Below, piece by piece: positions 1 to 9,646 of a stretch of 64,000 bases of DNA. The DNA comes from Ichthyophis bannanicus (Eukaryota > Chordata > Amphibia > Gymnophiona > Ichthyophiidae). The stretch covers positions 1,072,022,444 to 1,072,086,443 of the forward strand of contig CM066031.1 in the NCBI GenBank assembly GCA_033557465.1. The letters are read 5' to 3'. How positions within the stretch are numbered: position 1 is the stretch's first letter; every line of letters starts with the position of its first letter. The translations under genes and the position numbers were made by a program. The notes beneath the pieces are model-generated. The model was not told where the DNA came from. It saw nothing but the letters and a program-made list of their open reading frames with translations, and did no database searches.

Positions 1-165
1 ATATATAAATTTGATGTTCCTTGTAGATATGTTCTGTTATAATATGACGTTCCCTGTAAAACAAACTTGTTTTGTTAAGTGTTGTTCAACTGTAAACCGC
101 AACTGAACCTTGGAAGATGCGGTATATAAATGTATGTATAAAATAAAATAAAAAAATAAAATAAA
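1..165 (+). repeat. 3' end of an L2-like LINE or SINE with AAATA-type tail
   Basis: The block ends in a GATGCGGTATATAAAT-type motif followed by an A-rich tail of AATAAA units. The same pattern (CTGCAATTGAAC..., then GATGCGGTATATAAAT and an AATAAA tail) occurs again near 26800 and 29270, so this is an interspersed repeat. Tails of this type are typical of L2-clade LINEs and SINEs that share their 3' ends. The left part is cut by the window edge. No coding sequence is present. Confidence 0.5.
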
Positions 166-455
166 GGATGCTGCAATTTGTGAGCAGAGGCTGTTTTTCT
201 TCAAAGATTTCTGTTTGTGTTAAACTTATGCAAAATTCTTCATAAAAGGGCCAGTGGAAATATCAAATTTGAAGCAGACGGAGAGAAGCTGCGCGGTTAG
301 CATTGTCACTGCCTGACTTCCACTTCGGCCTAAGATGGTATAAGACTAATTCCAAGCATCTCTGTTCTTTCTTTGTGCTTAACAGTCATTCCTTCTGTCC
401 AGCCTTACGAAGAACCAAGGAAATACAAGGAGATATGGAAATCTCTTGAAACATA

Positions 456-628
456 GAAACATAGAAACATGATGACAGAAAAAGACCACATGGCCTATCT
501 AGTCTGTCCTTCCATATCAACAACTACAACAGTCCACTTTTTACCTTTGGACTGTTGTAGTTGTTGTTATGGAAGGACAGACTAGATGGGCCTTGTGGTC
601 TTTTTCTGTCATCATGTTTCTATGTTTC
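456..628. repeat. 81-nt inverted repeat (foldback) at the CR1 3' end
   Basis: Positions 456-536 and 548-628 are reverse complements with only a few mismatches and an 11-nt spacer. Both arms consist of the CR1-b 3' terminal sequence. In the copies at 2259-2872 and 51372 the same region is present once, so this copy gained a second, inverted 3' end. Its RNA or single strand could form a long hairpin. Confidence 0.85.
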
Positions 629-1535
629 TCTGTGTTGGTCCCATGCTTTTTTGAATTCAGTTATTGTCCTCATCTCTATCACCTCCACTGGGAGACTATT
701 CCATGGATCCACTACTCTTTCCGTAAAGAAATATTTCCGCATATCACTCCTGAATCTATCTCCCTTCACCCTCATCCCATGTCCCCTCGTATCAGAACTT
801 GCTTTCAATTGAAAGAGGCTCTCTCCCTGAACATTTATGCCACGGAGGTATTTAAACATCTCAATCATATCACTTCTATCCCGCCTTTCCTCTAAGGTGT
901 ACATATTAAGATCCTTCAGTCTGTCCTCATATGCTTTATAATGAAGCCCACTAATCATTTTAGTAGCAACCCTCTGCACCGACTCCATCCTGTTCACATC
1001 CTTTTGAAGGTGCGGTCTCCAGAATTGCACACTATACTCCAAATGAGGTCGCACCAAAGACTTATACAGAGGCATTATCACCTCCTTTTTTCTGCTAGCC
1101 ATTCCTCTCCGTATGCACCCAAGCATCCTTCTAGCTTTTGCCGTCGCCTTTTCTACCTGTTTAGCTACTTTAAGATCATCAGACACAACCACGCCCAGGT
1201 CCCGCTCTTCTTTAGTGGACAAAAGTACTTCACCTCCTATACTGTATTGCTCCCTTGGATTGCTGCAGCCCAAATGCATGACCTTACATTTTTTAACATT
1301 AAATCCCAGCTGCCAAATTCTAGACCATTCTTCAAGCTTAGCTAGATCCCTCCTCATGTTATCTACACCTTCCTGGGTGTCTACTCTATTGCAGATTTTG
1401 GTATCATCTGCAAAAAGGCAAACCTTACCCGACAGCCCTTCCGCTATATCACTAACAAAGATGTTAAAAAGAATCGGACCAAGGACAGATCCCTGGGGCA
1501 CACCACTGGTAACATCCTTCTCTCTCCTCCTCCTG
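620..1535 (-). pseudogene. CR1 ORF2 reverse transcriptase, C-terminal half
   Basis: The frame starts at the RT motif [11 protein letters not shown], continues through the catalytic FADDTK box and on through the thumb and C-terminal region (RPHLEYSVQFW, YFFTERVVDPWNSLP). The CR1 product copies its own RNA into DNA at the target site. The frame is open for about 305 codons and the FADD box is intact, but the endonuclease and RT N-terminal domains are absent. Codons upstream of 1535 (glycine-rich start over a C-homopolymer) are not CR1. The last residues run into the foldback, so the normal C-terminus seen at 2601-2813 is missing. Confidence 0.85.
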
Positions 1536-2258
1536 AAATAACCCCTAGGAGTTGTAAAGTCTTTACTAATGGGCACGAAGGCTTTGCACCTAATGCACGA
1601 ATAGCACCGAAACCATGGTGTGTTACAACCCCCCCCCCCCCCCATTGACTGTCAGGGGCATGGTAAGCATTAACCTGGCAGTTAACATGAAGCCCTGTCC
1701 CATCGCATGTGCTATGTTAACATGGGTGCGCCTAATGAACCCCCATTAATGCAGTATGAACCATGCCCACTCTGTGTCCTATCCTGTCCACTCCCCCCTC
1801 TAATGTAGGTTGCACAGTTAGCATGGAAATCATCCTGTCATAGGCTTGCGCTACTTGGCAACATGTGGTCCAGCATGCCTTTAATGCATACCAGAGCATA
1901 CGCTAACAGATAGTGCCTGTTAGTAAACGACTCCCTGCGTTTTTTAACAATTAGATTTTCCACACAATCGTATTCACCATTTTCTTACAATAAACATCAT
2001 CAGTCCTTTTGTGTGAGCTAAACCAAGTGTTCTTCATTATGACTCAAAATCTGTTATATTAAAGAAAAATAAGTCATTTCAGTTCTTCAGTACTGTGACA
2101 GTTCATATATTTGGGGAAAAATATATATTTTTTTCTCAATAGAACCATTCACTTCAAGTTATTTATTCCTGAGGCTTCACCTAAATAAATCTTTGCTCTT
2201 CTGAAGCCAGATATTTCTCAATACATTGGGCCCTATATTCAAAAAAGGCTAAGTATAA
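1536..2258. other. Unclassified sequence with GTTAAC-rich words
   Basis: No credible coding frame. A C homopolymer lies near 1630-1644. Between about 1655 and 1935 the words GTTAAC, TTAAC and GCATTAA-like recur and end in a TTAGTAAAC motif that also occurs near 19440 and 60240. From about 2095 the sequence is AT-rich. The segment from 2225 reads like the start of a repeat that resumes after 2872, which suggests the next CR1 landed inside it. Confidence 0.4.
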
Positions 2259-2398
2259 GAATTGTACACAATACTCCAAATGAGGTTGCACCAGAGACTT
2301 TTACAGAGATCACCTCCTTCTTTCAGCTGGCCATAGGGAGATCATACTTCTGTTTAAGTCTCTGGTGTGACCTCATTCGGAGTATTGTGTGCAATTCT
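2259..2398. repeat. Inverted repeat marking a 5' inversion of CR1
   Basis: Positions about 2259-2307 and 2350-2398 are near-perfect reverse complements (both hold the AGAATTG-ACACAATACTCC segment). The arms represent the same stretch of CR1 ORF2 in both orientations, so this is a join made during insertion, not a separate palindromic element. Confidence 0.8.
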
Positions 2399-2872
2399 GG
2401 AGACCGTACCTGCAAAAGGAAATAAGCAGGTTGGAGTCGGTGCAGAGGGTGGCTATTAAAATGGTTAGTGGTCTTTGTTATGAAGCATATGAGGACAGAC
2501 TTAAAGATCTTGTATACTTTAGAGGAATGGTGGGATAGGAGAGAGAGAGACATTTAAATACCTCCATGTCATAAATGCACAGGAAGAGAGACTCTTTCGA
2601 TTGAAAGCAAGCTCTGCTATGAGTGGACATAGGATGAAGGTAAAAGGGGATAGACTCAGGATTAATATGCGGAAATATTTCTTTACAGAAAGAGTGGTAG
2701 ATGTGTGGAATAGTCTCCTAGTTGAGGTGGTAGAGACGAGGACAGTATCTGAATTCAAAAAAGCATGGGACAAGCACAGAGGATCTCTAAAGGTAAAAAT
2801 GGGACTATTGTAGTTGATGGAAGGGCAGACTAGATAGGCCATGTAGTCTTTTTCCGCTGTCATGTTTCTATG
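2259..2872 (+). mobile_element. CR1-b LINE 3' fragment with inverted 5' end
   Basis: From about 2335 to 2872 the plus strand carries the RT C-terminal region and 3' end of the same CR1 family as 448-1535, ending in CATGTTTCTATG. The first 75 bases are the same part of ORF2 in the opposite orientation, giving a 5' inversion. Coding remnants include [16 protein letters not shown] and KYFFTERVVDVWNSL segments. The reading frame is interrupted near 2515-2600. The flanks (AAGCTAAGTTAGG-like) suggest insertion into another repeat. Confidence 0.8.
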
Positions 2873-3774
2873 TAAGTTAGGTTCCTACATTTGTCCCCTA
2901 TTTTCAGCGAAACTTAGGATCCTAAATTTTCAGCTGAAAATTCACCTAAATTTAGAAACTTGAGTTATGAACCCGATTTTCCAAAGAAAAAGTTCTTAAA
3001 TTTTGTCTCATTTAGCTAAGATACATGCAAGTCTTGCTTCTCTAAATTTGGCTGAAAATAGAAGTTTGTTTCTGTATTCTTCATACTTCTGAGTTCTAGA
3101 AAAGCAGCTATAGCTTCCATAATTATATTCATCTGTCACATAAGCATGACTGTGGATGTTTTCTTTAAAACGTAGGTTAACAGTTTAACCAGCCGCTACT
3201 AAGTGGACACTGGCATTGTCTCTAAAGGCTTATTTTCCCCTCAGGCACTATTCCAATGACAGTAGGATGCCAAAAATGTCTCTGTCTTGGACAAACAGGA
3301 GGAACATTCTAGGTTCCTGCTCCAGAGTAGTATCACTCAAAAGAAATGAGGGGTGGGTGAATCTGGTAGACCTCGGCAGTAGGTGTCCACCAAAGTTGGA
3401 GGGAAGTATAATAGGGAGTACTGGGAAAGGATCAAGGTTTCCTCCACAGGAGCACAAAGACAAAGATGTAGGAGGTTCAGCAGGAGTTTCCTCCAGTGGA
3501 GACCCACAGACAGAGAGGGAAAGCCTGGCAGAGAAAGGAGACTAGGGACATAAACCAAATGTAACTTTAAACCAGTCCCACAGTGAAGAAGGAAGAGGAA
3601 CGGGGATCAGAAAAGAATTAACCTCTTCTCCCCCCCCCCCCCACCCAATCCAGATGACTGAAGAGTGAACTGCCAAGTCCTAGTCTGTGGAAGGGGAGTG
3701 CAGCTGAAGCTACTGACAGTCCAGGTGGAGAGACCCAGGAGGAGAAAGATGTAGCACCTGAGTCACAGGTCATG
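2873..3774. other. Unclassified sequence, no supported gene
   Basis: The first 200 bases are AT-rich with repeated CTAAATTT/AAATTTAG words, probably the second half of the repeat split by the preceding CR1. An open frame at 3216-3545 has no recognisable domain and its composition is ordinary. A C homopolymer lies at about 3631-3643. Nothing else could be assigned. Confidence 0.4.
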
Positions 3775-3930
3775 GCTGGACTGCCCACCAGGCAGTTGCC
3801 TAGGGCTTCCGAAGGGTGGCAAAAACAGTGCATCAAAAGTTAAATAATAGATTTTGGCAGAGGGAGTATAAAGCTTGAAGTTCGCCTAGGGCACCAACAC
3901 TTTGCACCAGGTGTATCCTGCCAGCCACTG
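3775..3930. repeat. Possible small hAT-type MITE, degraded
   Basis: The ends contain CAGTTGCCTAGGG and, in inverse sense, GCCTAGGGCACCAAC, resembling the ends of hAT elements such as the one at 39128, which also holds a GCCTGCCTAGGG block. No clear terminal inverted repeat or 8-bp duplication was found, so the call is tentative. Confidence 0.3.
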
Positions 3931-4044
3931 GCAGCTCATGATTCTGCCTCCCTCCACCCCCCTGCTCCTGACCCTTCTCTTATCCTTCCTGCCTCGTAAC
4001 TCTGTTGTATGCGTCTCTTTTTCTCCTTTGCTATGATTTTATTG

Positions 4045-4130
4045 GCATTCCTTTCTCTCTTCTTGAATTGTTTTTATGTATACTGGTCTGCTGTTACAAA
4101 GGTCGGTATAGCAAATTTTAATAAACCATA
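4045..4130 (+). repeat. Possible L2-like 3' tail
   Basis: The sequence AAGGTCGGTATAGCAAATTTTAATAAA matches the general form of L2-type 3' ends (a GGTATA box followed by an A/T-rich tail with AATAAA). Only the terminal part is present. Confidence 0.3.
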
Positions 4131-4429
4131 AACCTTGTTCAAGAGAGGTCTGGTGTGACTGGACTGAGAGGTAATTGCACCCCTGAGGGAGATAGGGGGA
4201 CCGGTGCCTTTTAGTGTGATGTAAACTACTGTGGGAGGAGAGGAGCAAACAGCCCATCCCAGGCCCCAAGTACTTGCCTGAACCAATTCTCTCCCTCCGT
4301 GCAGTTAACTGACAGAAATAGTCAAAAGGAGTGGCATGACAGAAGAGGAGGCAGTACCTACTCAACTGAGGAGCACCCCTTATGGAGAGATGCCAGAGAG
4401 TCAGAGGGAGAACCCATGAACTGTGTGCA

Positions 4430-5516
4430 CTTTTTCCATATCGTCCTGCTAGACCAGTCCAGACAAGTGGGTTGTGTACCCCTACCAGCAGATTGTTGGA
4501 GACAAAGACCAATGAAAAGCCCAGGTTTCAATGACATCACTCCCATGCCTCTATCCGGCTCAGACACCAGAGGTCCCTTCAGTATTTCTTTGTCTCCAGC
4601 CGATGGTAGATGGATTTTCTCTTCTCTGAAAATTGACAGGAAAACAGATTGATTGAATGCACGTGAATGACCACCTCAAGCCCTAAAGAGGTGACTCGGC
4701 TGACCGAGACATAGGAGGCTCCACTAGATTGCGGTATTTTTGGTAGCCATAGGAGGAGGAAAAATTGGTTCAATTCCATGCCGTTATCATGATAAGGGCC
4801 TGTTGAGTAGCCACAAATCAGAAGGATCTGGAAATCGGCAACAGCCTCGCACAACCTCAGCACCCCTTCCCTCTTCCTTCTCCACTTCCACCCCCTCCCC
4901 CCAACCCCGGTCTCTCCTAAAGATTGCAGAAGGCTCTGAGGGATCTACCTGCCAGTCACTTTTCACAAAGTGCTGCTGAAATGTGAAGCAGTTTCAAGGG
5001 AGTAGAGCTGAACCCATCATGGATCCTATGCCCAGAGCTCTCAGGGGGTGAGTACTAAGGCTTGACCTTGTCATTGTCCTTGTTGAGGGCTGCTAGTTCC
5101 GTCTCTGAGGGATGCAAATCAAGGTGGACTGCTAGTGATCATTAGTGCTAGGTGGGGTTTTTCTGCCATTTTTTGCATGCGTTAATAACATTTTTGCCTA
5201 TTATGCGCCTGGGGATTACATAGTCCAAGTGGCTCCAATGCGTTTTCCTTCCCTAGAGCCTTTAACGCGCATTCTGTAAAAGCGCAGTTAATGTGAACTT
5301 ACGGGCTGACACAGTCTTAATGCATGCTCTGGTGATACTTACCCTAACTCTCTCTTCCAGGAAACGTTGTTTGTCCTGCGGCAAGTGAGGAACCTTATCC
5401 TTGGATTCTGGACTTTGCCTTTCCTGTATGGCAGTTTCTGAATTGTCCTGGGAGGACATGTTTTACTCCTCTCTGACTTAGCGCAGGAGGTGGAGGATGA
5501 CGCTAAGGATGCTCAG
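4430..5516 (+). repeat. Probable 5' part of the DIRS-like element, before the provirus
   Basis: This block lies immediately left of the provirus. The sequence just right of the provirus (12768 onward) is a DIRS-like gag region, and the two sides share the 4-bp TCAG duplication, so they were contiguous before the retrovirus arrived. No intact frame is present. The block at 5160-5320 contains GCGTTAA and TTAACGCGC words also seen elsewhere in the window. That it belongs to the DIRS element is an inference from position. Confidence 0.35.
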
Positions 5517-6204
5517 TGTGGGGCCCTGTATCCCACAAACAAGCCTAATTACCAATTATCACTAATATCCCATAAAGTCCAGAATCAAAAGTCGGTACAG
5601 GTGCAATCAGAGTCTTAGTTTATTAGATAACCGATGGACAGTACAGGCAATAGAGAGGAGTGCTTCTATTGGGCACTAGGCACCTCCAGAATTTCTCCTC
5701 TCTCTCTATGGCTAACAAGACATTCCCTATATACATTTTTGTACTTCCGTGTACGTGCATGTCTATGATCATGTATAATTTCTCAATCTATGAGTTTGTG
5801 TCTCCCACTCCCCCCCATACACCCACCTTCTTCGTTCTGAATATTTTTTGCAAGATGTCCTAACCACGAGATCCTGGACAGGCCCTTACTTCTCCCTTCC
5901 CTGTATACTTACCAAATTCTGTCAATACCATCTGCTTTCTTCAGGGCTCATTGACACTTTTGCCACATCACTTCCTCTGCAACTGTCAGCTTGTGGTTTT
6001 TCTGGATGTAACTTATTCTTTCTTCAGCCTAGCATGCAAGCCTCTGAGCACGTCTGCACAGAGCTTTGCAACTTCAACTGCTGAATTTTGTTATATCTTT
6101 ATTCTCAGGCCAATATAACTTTTAATTGCCCAGTTTAACAGCATGGCTGACCTATATATTTGTAACTCATGAGGGATTAATGCAAAGGCCTGTGTATCCC
6201 AACA
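5517..6204 (-). repeat. 3' LTR of the provirus
   Basis: 688 bp. Read on the minus strand it begins TGTTGGGATAC and ends GGGGCCCCACA, so it has the TG...CA termini of LTRs. A TATATAGG box is near 5730 and an AATAAA polyadenylation signal near 5620 on that strand, giving a plausible U3-R-U5 order with about 100 bp between them. By eye it differs from the partner LTR at about ten substitutions and one 2-base indel. Confidence 0.93.
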
Positions 6205-6205
6205 A

Positions 6206-6240
6206 CTCCACTATTTTTTTCTTTTTCTTTTTAGTTTGAG
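6206..6240 (-). promoter_or_regulatory. Candidate polypurine tract
   Basis: Immediately upstream of the 3' LTR in element sense lies a purine-only run (AAAAAGAAAAAGAAAAAAA) followed by TAGTGGAG. Retroviruses use such a tract to prime plus-strand DNA synthesis. Confidence 0.6.
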
Positions 6241-6257
6241 TGAACTGCAAAGGAGAG

Positions 6258-6955
6258 CTAGGGTGGGGAGAGGCACAACTCATCTACAGGGACAGGAGTA
6301 TAGAAGACGGTTGGGCGGGGGTTATGTTGCACAGGCAGCATGGAAGTAGATACTTTGTTACATTGTTTCTTACAACAGGAAATAAGTACAGACACTATAC
6401 AGCAAAATAGTAGAGCAAGCATAAGAAAAACACCTGCAGCAATAAGAAGACCCTTAAGCCCAGAACCCAAAGAATGAAACCAGGAAGTTAAAGAAGTAAA
6501 CCAATCTCCAACATTTAAACCTCCCTTAAAATCATCAATATGTAAATCAGATAGATGGCGTATCTTATCCATAGCATTGAGTACAAATACTGAGTGATTT
6601 GCAATTACAGTACAACAATTAGAAGCATTAATAAAAGAACACAATCCGCCTTCAGAAGCAAGGAGCAAATCAAGGGCCTGCCTATTTTGCAGAGTCATTT
6701 GTGTATTTTGCTCAAGCGACTCAGCTAATTTAGTAATGGAGTCAGTAACTGCTTTCATTTGTACATGCAAGAGACATTGCAAGTGGCGTATAGCCATACC
6801 CAGTTCAGCAGTAATGGCAGGGGTCTGAAAGATAGGAATCCAAGAAGTCCAAGATAAAGCATCAAGTCTTGTTTTGGTGAGGGGATAGGTGGAATTAATA
6901 TACTCAAAAGAAGCCTGTATGGCTTTGTCCTCTTTTACCTTCTCCTCCCATAAAC
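6258..6955 (-). pseudogene. env: Retroviral env, transmembrane subunit (partial)
   Basis: The frame is open from the L2 junction at about 6955 to a stop at 6258; a 179-residue piece starts at the ATG at 6797. It shows a heptad-rich ectodomain, the LQNRQALDLLLASEGGLC segment conserved next to the disulfide loop of gamma-type transmembrane proteins, a loop with cysteines at residues 53, 61 and 62 (seven residues between the first and the pair, where six is usual), a hydrophobic span at about residues 116-141 and a cytoplasmic tail. Such subunits drive membrane fusion. It is separated from its surface subunit by the L2 insertion. Confidence 0.88.
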
Positions 6956-6963
6956 CATGTTCA

Positions 6964-8581
6964 TTTTCATTTATTTGCTTGACCGCCCTTCATTGGTAGG
7001 CAGAGCGGTTCACAATAAAAAAAGTATAAACAGAGTGGCACAAGGCCAGAAAACGGGAAAGGAAGTTACAATCAAAGTAGAGAAAGAGATAGAGACAAGA
7101 GTAGGTAGGGTAGAGGGATGGAAAGAGGGTCAGGGCTAGGGAGGGGGAAGATCAAAGGCAAGGGAGAACAAATAAGTTTTAAGAGAGCGTTTGAAGGTAG
7201 GGTAGTGGGGTTCGAGATGGAGAGGGGGGGAGAGGGAGTTCCTTAGGGTAGGGCCCGTGAAGAAGAAGGCTGAGGAGCGTGTGGACTGAAGGTGAGCATG
7301 TGAGGGGGATGGTAGAGCAAGTCGGTTAAGGTGGAAGGAACAAGGAGTGTGCCGAGGAGTGTGGAAATGGAGTAAATCAGCCAGATATTGAGGGGTAGAA
7401 GTATGCAGCGCCTTGTGAGCTAATGTGAGGAGTTTGAATTGAATACGGAAGGAGACAGGAAGCCAGTGAAGTCGGAGAAGAAGGGGGGTGACGTGGTCTC
7501 TAGTGGACAAGTGGGTAACAAGACGGGCGGCAGTATTTTGGATGCGTTGTAGCCGTGAGAGCTGCAGTTTGGAGATGCCAGAGAGGATAGAATTGGAGAA
7601 GTCAACACGAGAAATAACGAGGGTGAGTAGCAGAGTAGTTAAGGCAGAGGGAGAGAGGAAGGGGCGAATAGCGCGAATCTGACGAAGGTGAAAGGAAGAA
7701 AGTCTAGAAACGTGGGAAACATGTGATGAGAAGGAGAGATCTGAGTCAAAAAGAACCCTGAGGTAACGAAAAGTAGTAACCAGCGGGACAGGTGCATTGG
7801 AAAAAGATGGAGCCAAAGAGGGGGGCTGGTGGCCGTGAGAGAACCATATGGCTATGGTTTTCGAGAGGTTAAGATGCAAACAGTTTTGTGTTAACCAGTC
7901 AGAGACAGCAGCTAAGCAGGCGTTCAGTGGAGCTAAGTCAGGGGAGAAAGGGGAAGTGTGGTGGAGGAGGAGAATATCGTCGGCATAATAAAAGGTTGTA
8001 ATTCCAAACTGTTGAATAAGTAGTGTGAGAGGAGTGAGAAAGATGTTGAAAAGAAGAGGAGCTAACACAGAACCTTGAGGAACCCCGCAGACTAGGGAAA
8101 AAGACTCGGAGGGAGAGTGGGACAGAGATGAAGGAACAACAGCAGCAGAGCGAGAATAGAGGAAAGAGTGAAACCATCGCAAAACAGTACTACGAAGGCC
8201 GATATCATGCAAGCGGGACAGAAGGAGGGAGTGGTCAACCAGGTCAAAGGCAGCGGAAAGATCAAGTGCTACCGCCACCGAAATATCACCCCGGTCGTGG
8301 GCAGTGTGCAAGGAATTGGTGAAAGCTAGAAGAACAGTCTCGATGCTGTGCCCAGAGCAAAAGCCAGATTGACGAGGGTGAAGGAGATTGGTGGAGTCCA
8401 GATGGTGAGTAAGTTGTGCAAAAACAATTTTCTCAAGTAATTTAGAAAGGAAAGGAAGATTAGAAACTGGACGATAGTTATTGGGATCAAGAGGGTCAAG
8501 AGTAGATTTCTTAAGTATTGGACGGATGAGGGCGTATTTCCAGGGGGCGGGAAAAGATCCAGAGGAGAGACTGGAGTTCAG
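6964..8581 (-). mobile_element. L2-clade LINE, 5'-truncated, inserted in env
   Basis: Minus-strand LINE with an open RT frame and a 3' UTR of about 170 bp ending in CAAATAAATGAAAATGAA at 6964. A target duplication of 8-9 bp flanks it: CATGTTCA at 6956-6963 and CATGGTTCA at 8582-8590. The endonuclease and RT N-terminus are absent. The RT frame has no stops, which suggests a young insertion. It has the same orientation as the provirus it interrupts. Confidence 0.9.
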
Positions 8582-8584
8582 CAT
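7136..8584 (-). CDS. L2 ORF2 reverse transcriptase, C-terminal 482 codons
   Basis: The protein begins inside the RT domain (NNYRPVSNLPFLSK, residues 35-48) and includes LDLSAAFD at about 107-114 with the first catalytic aspartate, GVPQGSVL at about 167-174, YADD at 200-203, and the L2-type C-terminal region ending in a PTFKRSLKTYLF motif. L2 proteins nick the target and reverse-transcribe LINE RNA from the nick. The usual N-terminal APE endonuclease is missing because of 5' truncation. The start codon shown is only the first ATG, which lies at the insertion boundary; it is not a native start. The frame runs intact to its natural stop. Confidence 0.9.
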   Translation of the reverse strand: MLNSSLSSGSFPAPWKYALIRPILKKSTLDPLDPNNYRPVSNLPFLSKLLEKIVFAQLTHHLDSTNLLHPRQSGFCSGHSIETVLLAFTNSLHTAHDRGDISVAVALDLSAAFDLVDHSLLLSRLHDIGLRSTVLRWFHSFLYSRSAAVVPSSLSHSPSESFSLVCGVPQGSVLAPLLFNIFLTPLTLLIQQFGITTFYYADDILLLHHTSPFSPDLAPLNACLAAVSDWLTQNCLHLNLSKTIAIWFSHGHQPPSLAPSFSNAPVPLVTTFRYLRVLFDSDLSFSSHVSHVSRLSSFHLRQIRAIRPFLSPSALTTLLLTLVISRVDFSNSILSGISKLQLSRLQRIQNTAARLVTHLSTRDHVTPLLLRLHWLPVSFRIQFKLLTLAHKALHTSTPQYLADLLHFHTPRHTPCSFHLNRLALPSPSHAHLQSTRSSAFFFTGPTLRNSLSPPLHLEPHYPTFKRSLKTYLFSLAFDLPPP

Positions 8585-8590
8585 GGTTCA

Positions 8591-9594
8591 GAAAGAGAAC
8601 GTTTGACTCTATGTAGCAGAGAATCAGGCTTATGGGATACTTTTAAAGGAATTAGAGCAGAGTACAGAGAGACACGAACAAGAGTACAAGGCAAGTGAGA
8701 GATATTAATTTTCTGTAATAAGGCTTCCCCACAAAGAAAATAGTGACCTGCCAAGGCGTAAACTTATGTAGAGGAATGCCATTTCTTCGGAAACGTATTT
8801 ATATTACCCCAATAAAGGTCAGATTGCAACTTCCCATGACTGTAGGTAGAACGCTGAGACTGAGGAGTGTAGCAGGAACTAAAAGGGACCTTACCTCCAA
8901 CCCAGTAGTCATACTGACCAGAGGGTAAATAGGGACCCACAAGTAGGACATCACGCCAATAATTGGAATCCACTATCAGAGGCACTTGGGTGATATTATC
9001 CTCCGGGGACAAGGTGGAAGGGTTGTCAGTAAAATGTGACAAAAATGTGAAGTTACCATGACGAGGGACAAAAGTTCCAGCAGCTATATGCCAAGAAGCA
9101 TTTTGGACATTATAGGTAATATTGCAGCGAGAGGAAAATGAAAGAGATATCTTAGTCACAAGACAATAAGTAAAACACATTTTAAGGGGAACATAAACAA
9201 ATAAAGATGCGCTAGAAGCATTCATAGCCTCCCACGTTTCAGTACAGCTTATGAATTCAAAACATGGAGCGGTAAAGTTTTTGTTGTCCCAGCAAGAGAC
9301 TTTACCCATGAGATCTGCAAGGGTAAGGGGGTATATTGCTACCGGGGCATATTTAACTGCTTTAGGAACAGGAGTACAAATAATACAATCGGATGCATTA
9401 GTTAAGCGTAAAATTTCTAAAACAGAGGACTGCCATAGATTAGAGGGTAAAGACCTACGTAAGCATGAGTGACCAGGGGGACTTGTAGGGGACTCTGCAC
9501 AAGGGGGTGTAAACCATGAAGATGGAAAGCAAAGGAATAGGGCAAGAACAAGTAAGAAGGCAAAAAAAAAAAAAAAAACAATACAATACACCAA
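8591..9594 (-). pseudogene. env: Retroviral env, surface subunit
   Basis: Starts with a very hydrophobic leader containing a phenylalanine run (coded by an A/T homopolymer at 9561-9577), followed by a cysteine- and N-glycosylation-site-rich ectodomain with a CIIC motif at residues 70-73 in the position of the CxxC motif of gamma-type surface proteins. A TAA stop at 8764-8766 ends the first open frame; the same frame is then open to a furin-type RVKR cleavage site at 8599-8610. The gene is therefore broken by one nonsense codon and by the L2 that follows the cleavage site. Env starts about 50 bp after the integrase stop. Confidence 0.87.
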
Positions 9595-9646
9595 ACTGGA
9601 ATAGTTTTTTCCTTGTTAAACATTCTGTATGAAAATGTTCAAACGC

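Larger units (their letters stand above)
448..1535 (-). mobile_element. CR1-type LINE (family b), 5'-truncated, 3' part
   Basis: The minus strand carries the C-terminal half of a CR1-type ORF2 and runs to the 3' end near 448. Copies of the same family lie at 2259-2872 and 51372-56247 and share the 3' end sequence around CATGTTTCTATG. The 5' boundary near 1535 is where similarity to reverse transcriptase stops, so about the first two thirds of the element are missing, as usual for LINE copies. The 3' end is abnormal: it ends in an inverted repeat (456-628). Confidence 0.85.

Noticed and set aside
941..1541. Plus-strand frames opposite the CR1 RT
   Set aside because: Antisense shadows of the CR1 reverse transcriptase.
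3216..3545. Plus-strand 109-codon frame
   Set aside because: Polar, low-similarity translation with a competing frame on the other strand; no family recognised.
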